DNA of 5,420 nt from Desulfobacteraceae bacterium 4572_19 (lineage in GTDB: Bacteria > Desulfobacterota > Desulfobacteria > Desulfobacterales > NBLS01), in the NCBI GenBank assembly GCA_002084385.1, contig NBLS01000048.1, forward strand, positions 1 through 5,420, read 5' to 3'. The notes beneath the pieces are model-generated. The model saw nothing but the letters and a program-made list of their open reading frames with translations, had not been told where the DNA came from and did not search any database. The translations under genes were made by a program, and so were the position numbers. Shown piece by piece: positions 1-4,407 of this stretch (its first letter is position 1; the number at the start of each line of letters is the position of its first letter).

Positions 1-1141
1 GTGAAGAATCAGTATTGATGTTAAAACCTTTTGGTGTAAATCCTCCTCTATCTGATTCTATGGCAGCTAAATTTATCTCGCCTGAATTTTCTGCGAACTT
101 ACTGTACTCTTTTGAACCGCGGGATCCGTTTTCTTCATTAATAAAAAGTACACATCTTATCGTTCGTTTAGGAATTATCTTTAATCTTTTAAACAAATCT
201 AAAACTTCTATAGATTGCATACATCCAACTCCATCATCGTGCGCACCATCTCCAACATCCCAGCTATCTAAATGCGCGCCAACAACAATTATCTCATTGG
301 AAAGCTCGCTGCCTTTTATTTCTCCAATTACGTTAAACGATTTTGCATCAGGCAAAGTTGTACAATTGAGTAGCAAATTTAGTTTAAGATTTGGATCTTC
401 TTTAATTATTCGGGATAGAAAATCCGCATCCAGATATCCCGCAGCTACCGAGGGAATTTTCGGAAGACTGTCAACATAAAACATTACACCTGTGTGCGGT
501 ACGGTATCATATTTGGTAGTTACTGAACGAATTATAACTCCGACTGCACCATACTTTGCAGCTTCAATTGCACCATAAACCCTCTGATTTACCGCACCAC
601 CGTAACCTCGAAAAGTATTTAGCAATGATTGGTCGAGCGGTCTGTTAAAGAATACGATCTTTCCTTTAGCACTGTCCCTTTTTTCCTTCAATTCCTCAAA
701 ATTTTGAACTTCGAGAATTCTGCCTGCAATTCCTTCGGGTGGAGTGCCTATGCTTCCGCCAAGTGCTGAAATATGCAACTTAATTCCGTTAAAATTTTTA
801 GAATTAAATATTACCGCCTGTTCAACTTTACCTCTTTCCCAATGTGGAACCATAACCGGTTGCAGCCAGACAGAATCAAATCCCAGCTCAATCATTTTAT
901 TTTTTGCCCAATTAATTGCAATTAACGAATTCCTTGAGCCGCTTAATCGTGGACCAATTCTGCACAAGTTTTTAAGTGCTTCGTAACCTTTTCTTTCTTT
1001 AAGGGCGGATGATACAATTTGTTCAGATATCTCCTTGTATTCAATTTGCTTTAATGAATCTATTTCTGATTGAGAATGTGAAGGGACGATGAATAAAAAT
1101 GCTAATGCAATTATTATACTGCGATAGAGATAGTTTTTCAA
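1..1141 (-). CDS. Secreted M28 family zinc metallopeptidase, PGCP/carboxypeptidase Q-like (C-terminus beyond window)
   Basis: This is an exported co-catalytic zinc exopeptidase, expected to remove amino acids or split dipeptides outside the cytoplasm. I translated it by hand: 380 codons from a TTG start with no stop before the window edge. Residues 1-23 form a signal peptide (KNYLYR, a hydrophobic run, then SHSQ). Residues about 130-260 look like a PA-type insert. The M28 catalytic core follows. GAHLDSWDVGDGAHDDGVG supplies zinc ligand H290, D292 and bridging D302; NEENGSRG gives catalytic base E336 and ligand E337; ESDRGGFTP gives ligand D364. The last expected ligand, a histidine, would lie in the missing C-terminal 70-100 residues, judging by the family's usual 450-480. 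TTG is chosen because GGAG lies 8 nt upstream and the signal peptide begins there; no in-frame ATG fits. The family is secure. Substrate specificity cannot be read from the sequence. Confidence 0.93.
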   Translation of the reverse strand, partial: MKNYLYRSIIIALAFLFIVPSHSQSEIDSLKQIEYKEISEQIVSSALKERKGYEALKNLCRIGPRLSGSRNSLIAINWAKNKMIELGFDSVWLQPVMVPHWERGKVEQAVIFNSKNFNGIKLHISALGGSIGTPPEGIAGRILEVQNFEELKEKRDSAKGKIVFFNRPLDQSLLNTFRGYGGAVNQRVYGAIEAAKYGAVGVIIRSVTTKYDTVPHTGVMFYVDSLPKIPSVAAGYLDADFLSRIIKEDPNLKLNLLLNCTTLPDAKSFNVIGEIKGSELSNEIIVVGAHLDSWDVGDGAHDDGVGCMQSIEVLDLFKRLKIIPKRTIRCVLFINEENGSRGSKEYSKFAENSGEINLAAIESDRGGFTPKGFNINTDSS

Positions 1142-1149
1142 ACGATGTA

Positions 1150-1153
1150 CTCC
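1150..1153 (-). promoter_or_regulatory. Ribosome binding site that fixes the TTG start of the M28 gene
   Basis: On the minus strand GGAG is followed by 8 nt (tacatcgt type spacing) and then TTG, which opens directly into a basic-hydrophobic signal peptide. The site supports a TTG initiation codon for this gene, since the next in-frame ATG lies far inside the mature protein. Confidence 0.6.
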
Positions 1154-1190
1154 GAATAGAATTATATTTGCTTTGTAAATATAAAATAAA

Positions 1191-1198
1191 CAAAAGTA
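1191..1198 (-). promoter_or_regulatory. Possible Bacteroidota-type -7 promoter element for the M28 gene
   Basis: The minus strand reads TACTTTTG, an exact match to the TAnnTTTG -7 consensus of the Bacteroidota primary sigma factor. It lies about 50 nt upstream of the TTG start, which would give a leader of roughly 40 nt. No convincing TTG box lies at the expected -33 position. A TATAAT (plus-strand 1161-1166) is closer to the gene but almost touches the ribosome site. The region is AT-rich, so a chance match is possible. Confidence 0.3.
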
Positions 1199-1248
1199 TT
1201 TGTTTTTAGAATGATGGGGGTTCTTATTTTTTTACTCTGAATTTCTTA

Positions 1249-1283
1249 TTTAAAGAAAAAGGCGACCATAACAGATCGCCTTT
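1249..1283 (-). terminator. Rho-independent terminator, best read on the minus strand
   Basis: An 8-bp stem (AAAGGCGA at 1258-1265 pairing with TCGCCTTT at 1276-1283) encloses a 10-nt loop. On the minus strand the stem runs into TTTTTCTTT, a good U-tract. On the plus strand the tail is only TTTCC. It therefore terminates transcripts coming from the right. The nearest minus-strand gene to the right is the T9SS-tail gene ending at 3032, now separated by the 1.7-kb element. Without the element the hairpin would start about 45 nt after that gene's stop, a normal terminator distance. Confidence 0.65.
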
Positions 1284-1326
1284 CCTCCATCGATGTTTGC
1301 CTCCTTACTTCATCATTATTTATAGT

Positions 1327-1328
1327 TA
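1327..1328. repeat. TA flanking the left end (possible 2-bp target duplication)
   Basis: TA directly abuts the left palindrome and is matched by TA at 3033-3034 abutting the right palindrome. This pattern is known from TA-targeting transposons such as IS630/mariner. A dinucleotide match in AT-rich DNA is weak alone; it gains weight because it falls exactly at the edges of both inverted repeats. Confidence 0.45.
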
Positions 1329-1352
1329 GTATCATATGATACCTAAGCGAAG
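1329..1352 (+). repeat. Left terminal inverted repeat with perfect 14-bp palindrome
   Basis: GTATCATATGATAC (1329-1342) is self-complementary and is followed by CTAAGCGAAG. Compared with the reverse complement of the right end, everything matches except one T/C substitution (1344) and one extra C (1348). The palindrome can form a small hairpin (stem GTATC/GATAC, loop ATAT) on either strand. Confidence 0.75.
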
Positions 1353-1382
1353 ATTTAATTAACTTAAATAATAAATCTTTCG
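1348..1382 (+). promoter_or_regulatory. Leader inverted repeat next to the ribosome site of the first DUF1670 gene
   Basis: CGAAGATTTA (1348-1357) is complementary, with one bulged base, to TAAATCTTTCG (1372-1382). The 3' arm ends inside the start of the GGAGG ribosome site (1382-1386). If transcription starts upstream of 1348, the mRNA could fold and limit access to the site. It could instead be a protein-binding repeat. It is AT-rich, so stability would be modest. Confidence 0.4.
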
Positions 1383-1385
1383 GAG

Positions 1386-1395
1386 GTATCATGAT
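1386..1395 (+). promoter_or_regulatory. Terminal-palindrome-like sequence over the ribosome site and start codon
   Basis: GTATCATGAT overlaps the end of GGAGG (1382-1386) and contains the ATG at 1391. It equals the terminal palindrome with the central AT removed (GTATC ATGAT against GTATCATATGAT). A protein that binds the element ends could also bind here and repress its own gene. GGAGG lies only 4 nt before ATG, shorter than usual. Confidence 0.35.
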
Positions 1396-2185
1396 TTCTA
1401 CAAATAGTTTTGCTGATAGATTAAAATCTAAATCAGTAAAAAACTCTATTATTAACAATATTGCCAGGGATTTTAACCTTACTCCTATCCTTGCCGAAGC
1501 TTATTTCAACCAGATTAAGCATTACTTTACCGAACACGTTCAGTTAGAACTTACTTCCGGTCAGGTACATTATCTTGCTGTTGATGACCGTGAGCCCGCC
1601 GGTAAACCTGTGCAGCTCTGTCGTAAAAAATCTGTGAAGCTTACTCTGCATAACCCGGATGAGGATCTTTCTGTTTATAAGAAAAACGGGCTTTCAGGGC
1701 TTAGACAGCATCGTCTGCTTCGTATTACAAAAGAAGCTATTGAACAAGGGGCTCTTCTATCTTATGAAGATATTGCCTTTATCCTTACCAGTTCGGTTAT
1801 AACTATCAAAAGGGATATTGCTTTTCTTCGGCGGCAAGGGCTTACTATTCCTTCTCGTGGTTGGAGACACGATATGGGCCGTGGTACTACTCACAAAACG
1901 CAAATCCTTGAATTATATCTTTCAGGGTATCAGTTCAGCGAGATTGAAAAACGTACTCACCATTCCGAGACTGCTGTTAAACGTTACATACAAGACTTCT
2001 GCAAAATTGTTCTTCTTAATATGAAAAACTTTTCCTTAGATCAGATCCGTATCTCCACTGGTTTCTCCAATCGGCTTATCGGTGAGTATCTCAACCTGTA
2101 TAAAAACTATTCCAAGGAAGATAACGACCGCCTTAAAGCTCTGTTCATTCTTTCTTCAAAAAAAAGCTCGAAACAGAGGAAATAA
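1391..2185 (+). CDS. DUF1670-type multi-helix-turn-helix protein, first of a tandem pair
   Basis: This 264-residue cytoplasmic protein has no signal peptide or membrane segment. It is predicted to bind DNA; its biochemical role is unknown. I recognise it as DUF1670-type from the core EQGALLSYEDIAFIL (about 118-132), the linker IPSRG (153-157), the hallmark GRGTTHK (163-169) and RTHHSETAVKRYIQDF (188-203). The order is: an N-terminal region (1-110) with SGQVHYLAV (56-64), a first HTH at about 113-150 (TIKRDIAFLRRQG resembles a recognition helix), a second HTH at about 171-205, a third HTH-like segment at about 213-238 (LDQIRISTGFSNRLIGEYL), and a basic tail (SSKKSSKQRK). It aligns over its whole length with the next gene, 5 nt downstream. 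No DDE, HUH or recombinase motif is evident. Possible roles are element-end binding, transposition or autoregulation, all inferred from context. Confidence 0.85.
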   Translation: MISTNSFADRLKSKSVKNSIINNIARDFNLTPILAEAYFNQIKHYFTEHVQLELTSGQVHYLAVDDREPAGKPVQLCRKKSVKLTLHNPDEDLSVYKKNGLSGLRQHRLLRITKEAIEQGALLSYEDIAFILTSSVITIKRDIAFLRRQGLTIPSRGWRHDMGRGTTHKTQILELYLSGYQFSEIEKRTHHSETAVKRYIQDFCKIVLLNMKNFSLDQIRISTGFSNRLIGEYLNLYKNYSKEDNDRLKALFILSSKKSSKQRK

Positions 2186-2190
2186 ACAAT

Positions 2191-2997
2191 ATGATTAATA
2201 AAAACTTAAAGTTTATTCCCAGAGATACCCGAGACCATTCCAAAGAATCTATTGCCGAACGCCGCTATCATCGCATCAAAGGTAAATCACTAAAGAAGAT
2301 ACTCGTAGATCGCTTCCTTAATCATTATGGTTATGATAAAGGCAATGTTACTGCTTCTGCCATTGTTGATGATATCCTTAATGTGGTTGATAATTATTAT
2401 CGTTACACAGATAACTCTTTCCTTAAACCAGGGCAGATGGTATGGCACGCTGTGCCTGTTAATGAATTACCTGCTAAGGGGAAATCTATCTATCAAACTG
2501 CTCTTAAACCTGTCGTCCTTGATATTATCTCCGACAGCGATATTGAGGATATGAAGAAACCACTGCATCATAGAGAGCTTAGGCTTAAAAGAGTTGAACG
2601 TTGGACCCAGCAAGCTTATGAACAAGGTGCTTTGCTATCTCAGCTTGACCTTGCTGTACTACTCTGTGTTAATGAGTTTACTGCTGGTAACTATGTTCGC
2701 GAATATCAATCTCTTTATGGAAGATCTTTACCTACAAGAGGCAACATCCAACTGATTGGCAGAGGTCAGACTCATAAAAAAGAAATTATCTCAGATTACC
2801 TCAATGGTTATCTTGTCCCTACAATTTGTCAAAGAACTAATCACTCTAAGGATGCTGTTGAACGTTACATCCGTGACTTTGAAGCAGTTAAACTGCTTTC
2901 ATCAAAGTTTGATGACTTAAATACTATTTCTCTTGTTACTCGTTTGTCTAAATCTGTAGTCAGCCAGTATGTTGATTTATTACCGGCTGACCATTAA
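2191..2997 (+). CDS. DUF1670-type multi-helix-turn-helix protein, second of a tandem pair
   Basis: This 268-residue cytoplasmic protein is closer to the usual form of the DUF1670 family than its neighbour. The N-terminal domain carries SLKKILVDRFLNHYGY (33-48) and LKPGQMVWHAV (78-88), followed by IEDMKK and basic helices (118-140). The core is YEQGALLSQLDLAVLL (143-158, first HTH), LPTRG (180-184), GRGQTHK (190-196), RTNHSKDAVERYIRDF (215-230, second HTH) and a third HTH-like stretch (239-264). It has no signal peptide and no recognisable nuclease or recombinase residues. The start is ATG, preceded by AGAGGA (2175-2180) inside the end of the first gene, so the pair is probably co-transcribed and translationally linked. 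The two proteins may act as a heterodimer or divide recognition of related sites. That is inference; the sequence shows only paralogy and tight spacing. Confidence 0.87.
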   Translation: MINKNLKFIPRDTRDHSKESIAERRYHRIKGKSLKKILVDRFLNHYGYDKGNVTASAIVDDILNVVDNYYRYTDNSFLKPGQMVWHAVPVNELPAKGKSIYQTALKPVVLDIISDSDIEDMKKPLHHRELRLKRVERWTQQAYEQGALLSQLDLAVLLCVNEFTAGNYVREYQSLYGRSLPTRGNIQLIGRGQTHKKEIISDYLNGYLVPTICQRTNHSKDAVERYIRDFEAVKLLSSKFDDLNTISLVTRLSKSVVSQYVDLLPADH

Positions 2998-3009
2998 CTT
3001 TGTTTTACC

Positions 3010-3032
3010 CTTCCTTGGGTATCATATGATAC
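3010..3032 (-). repeat. Right terminal inverted repeat with perfect 14-bp palindrome
   Basis: Read on the minus strand from 3032: GTATCATATGATAC, then CCAAGGAAG. It mirrors the left end with one substitution and one missing base. Its outermost G is also the last base of the TAG stop of the minus-strand T9SS-tail gene. The TACCC/GGGTA mini-stem at 3006-3021 overlaps it, so several folds are possible between the two convergent genes. Confidence 0.75.
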
Positions 3033-3481
3033 TATTTCAGCAATATCATCTTTTTCACATCAATAAAACTGCCGGCACGTAATTGATAAAAATATACTCC
3101 GCTTGGTAATGCTGTTCCGTTTAATTTTATCTCATAACAACCTGCTGGTTTTACTTTGTTAACCAATATTGCAACTTCTCTTCCTAATAAATCGAAAACT
3201 CTAATTACTACATTAGAAATTTGTGGAACTGAATATCTTATTGTTGTTGACGGGTTAAATGGATTGGGATAATTTTGAAATAACTTAAAAGTATTAATGA
3301 TGTTCTGTATGTGTTTGGCATCCTCAATATTAGTTATTCCATCAAAGGTAATTTCTTGAATTTCTTGCACTGAATATGATACAATGCTTCCGTCACTTAA
3401 ATTTATATTCATATTATAGGTTTGAGAAGAAGCATTGAATGATAAAAAAAGTAATAGTATTAAAAAATAACGTATTAACAT
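3032..3481 (-). CDS. Small exported protein with T9SS type A sorting tail
   Basis: This 149-residue protein is built for export and surface delivery by the type IX secretion system. Residues 1-19 are a signal peptide (MLIRYFLILLLFLSFNASS). Residues 22-48 form a short module with DGSIVSYSVQEIQEITF. Residues about 65-149 are a type A sorting domain: LFQNYPNPFNPSTTIRYSVP, then VVIRVFDLLGREVAILV, LPSGVYFYQL and the terminal KKMILLK. After export only about 45 residues precede the tail, so it has almost no cargo domain. The start has GAAAGGA 7 nt upstream. It lies 91 nt downstream of a second exported gene on the same strand with the same N-terminal module. Its TAG stop uses the outermost base of the inserted element, and its likely terminator is stranded at 1249-1283. 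Function beyond sorting is unknown. Confidence 0.87.
   Translation of the reverse strand: MLIRYFLILLLFLSFNASSQTYNMNINLSDGSIVSYSVQEIQEITFDGITNIEDAKHIQNIINTFKLFQNYPNPFNPSTTIRYSVPQISNVVIRVFDLLGREVAILVNKVKPAGCYEIKLNGTALPSGVYFYQLRAGSFIDVKKMILLK
3033..3034. repeat. TA flanking the right end (possible 2-bp target duplication)
   Basis: This TA forms the first two bases of the TAG stop codon of the minus-strand T9SS-tail gene. It pairs with TA at 1327-1328. Joining the flanks across a single TA gives a TAA stop in the same position. Confidence 0.45.
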
Positions 3482-3572
3482 CCTATATTCCTTTCAATTA
3501 AATCTTATACCCGATTGACATATTTTTTAATATGACAAACTTTCTTTATTTATTTTATAACACTTGTGCAAA

Positions 3573-4109
3573 TTATTTAAGACTATAATCTGTCCTAATG
3601 CATAAAATACGTTTCATCAGATTATACCAGGAACCTAAGTCAATAAAATGGTTGTCTATATGAGCATGAACGAGAAAATTTGGTGGGACTATATGATCAT
3701 GTCTCGCAATATAATAATGTCTATTTGTTTTATTCCAAAAATGATTTCCATCCCGAGTAATATAATAATCACCATCACCGTTTTGCATTCCTATACTATC
3801 AGCCCACTCTTCTATTGAATGTGTTAAACTGTAATCTACCAAATCATTCCAGTCTGCAACCCGGTAATTTGGTCCAAATGTTGCTATTACAATTGAATCT
3901 AAGTTTGCGGTTTCAGGATAAGCCTCAGTCGTTACGATCCATAAGTTTTGTGTATTACCTGTGGGAAAGGTGATGCTATTAATTTCAGCTATAGAAAATT
4001 GATGAGTAGTCCCATCTGCGGTATGAACCACCAATGATTGGCAGATGGAAATTTTAATAGTTACAATGAACAAAAGCATAAGTAAAATAAAAAATATAAC
4101 CTTTTTCAT
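3573..4109 (-). CDS. Exported hypothetical protein sharing an N-terminal module with the T9SS-tail neighbour
   Basis: I do not recognise this 178-residue protein as a named family. Residues 1-23 form a signal peptide (MKKVIFF, a long hydrophobic run, then SICQS). The cysteine at 23 sits where a lipoprotein cysteine could be, but ISIC is a poor lipobox. Residues 26-48 (VVHTADGTTHQFSIAEINSITF) match the module in the neighbouring gene, with the pattern DGxxxxFxIxEIxSITF. The rest is rich in W, Y, H and D (for example NRHYYIARHDHIVPP and LVHAHIDNHFIDLG), so metal or ligand binding is conceivable but unproven. No sorting tail is present, so it would stay periplasmic unless exported otherwise. A purine-rich GAGAGGG lies just before the ATG. 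It probably shares a transcript with the downstream T9SS-tail gene, since no terminator is visible in the 91-nt gap. Confidence 0.75.
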   Translation of the reverse strand: MKKVIFFILLMLLFIVTIKISICQSLVVHTADGTTHQFSIAEINSITFPTGNTQNLWIVTTEAYPETANLDSIVIATFGPNYRVADWNDLVDYSLTHSIEEWADSIGMQNGDGDYYITRDGNHFWNKTNRHYYIARHDHIVPPNFLVHAHIDNHFIDLGSWYNLMKRILCIRTDYSLK

Positions 4110-4404
4110 AGCTCCCTCTCTGTTTAATAATTAAGGTTATTAAATATCGAATGAAAGTGATTTAAGAACCAATCAATTCACACTCGTATATTTATGTTAG
4201 TATATATGAGATGTAGTTCAAGAATTTATATTTTTACAAAAATTCAAATAATAAAATCTCTGAAATCTCGTTAGTAGTGTATAATAATGAGAATGGAAAG
4301 TTCTCAATCAGGGAGAATAGTTTTATAGCTTACTAGATTATGCAGGGATTTGTTTATAATTTTAATTATTTTATAGCATTATTTAACATACATTTACAAT
4401 GTAA
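4110..4404. other. AT-rich divergent intergenic region
   Basis: This region separates the leftward exported-protein gene from the rightward Lon-type protease gene and must hold both promoters. I read both strands and see no supported coding segment. Promoter calls are unreliable because the DNA is very AT-rich. A weak candidate for the rightward gene is TTGTTT near 4349, then TATAGC about 16 nt later. Short GAGAA/TTCTC/GAGAA arms at 4289-4317 could form alternative 5-bp stems, but this is not strong evidence. The clearest element is the palindrome at its right edge. Confidence 0.5.
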
Positions 4405-4407
4405 ATG
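4391..4407 (+). promoter_or_regulatory. Perfect 17-nt palindrome covering the start codon of the Lon-type protease gene
   Basis: CATTTACAATGTAAATG consists of two perfect 8-base arms around one central A; its last three bases are the ATG start. It replaces any visible ribosome site. It could be an operator for a dimeric repressor, an RNA hairpin that hides the start codon, or both. It is unrelated in sequence to the GTATCATATGATAC palindromes of the element. Confidence 0.5.

Larger units (their letters stand above)
1142..1328. other. Intergenic region left of the DUF1670 element
   Basis: This stretch holds the putative M28 promoter, the minus-strand terminator hairpin and an AT-rich flank leading to the TA at the left end of the element. 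I see no convincing gene. A 14-codon minus-strand frame (1246-1290) has a good AAGGAGG upstream, but it contains the terminator stem and was not called. Confidence 0.5.
1329..3032 (+). mobile_element. Putative 1704-bp mobile element carrying two DUF1670-type genes, with palindromic terminal inverted repeats and TA flanks
   Basis: Seen: two tandem paralogous genes fill the interval almost completely. The interval begins and ends with the identical perfect palindrome GTATCATATGATAC. Inverted similarity continues inward (CCTAAGCGAAG on the left, CCCAAGGAAG on the right). A TA lies immediately outside both ends (1327-1328 and 3033-3034). By eye the genes use more C-rich and CGT/CTT codons than the AT-rich flanks. 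Inferred: this is a transposon-like unit with a TA target duplication. It inserted in the stop codon of the T9SS-tail gene, which still terminates correctly because the element contributes a G after TA. No known transposase or recombinase catalytic motif is visible, so mobility is unproven. The alternative is a palindromic 14-bp target duplication, or a fixed regulatory locus bounded by operator sites. Confidence 0.65.

Noticed and set aside
15..986. Plus-strand open frames at 15-479 and 744-986.
   Set aside because: They are antisense shadows of the M28 peptidase, whose catalytic motifs read cleanly on the minus strand across both intervals.
1246..1290. Minus-strand 14-codon frame (MEERRSVMVAFFFK) with AAGGAGG 9 nt upstream, possibly a leader peptide for the M28 gene.
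   Set aside because: The frame is built from the terminator stem and its T-tract. The FFF run falls after the hairpin rather than before it, so it does not fit an attenuation leader, and the longer 70-codon frame in the same phase is non-protein-like.
1818..2554. Plus-strand frames at 1818-2024 and 2327-2554.
   Set aside because: Both lie inside the DUF1670 genes in another phase and have no recognisable protein features; their hydrophobicity follows from T-rich codons of the true frames.
1329..3032. Reading the two palindromes as a 14-bp target site duplication instead of terminal inverted repeats.
   Set aside because: It cannot be excluded from one copy because a palindrome is both direct and inverted repeat. 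It was put second because inverted similarity continues about ten bases inside both ends, which a target duplication would not explain.
3521..3536. CATATT-TTTT-AATATG inverted repeat between the two exported-protein genes, as a terminator.
   Set aside because: The stem is six A/T-rich pairs with no GC core and no following T-run on the minus strand, so it is too weak to call.
4289..4317. GAGAA, TTCTC, GAGAA arms that could form two exclusive hairpins, a possible switch.
   Set aside because: The arms are only 5 bp in AT-rich DNA, with no T-tract or conserved aptamer-like pattern and no clear position relative to either gene.
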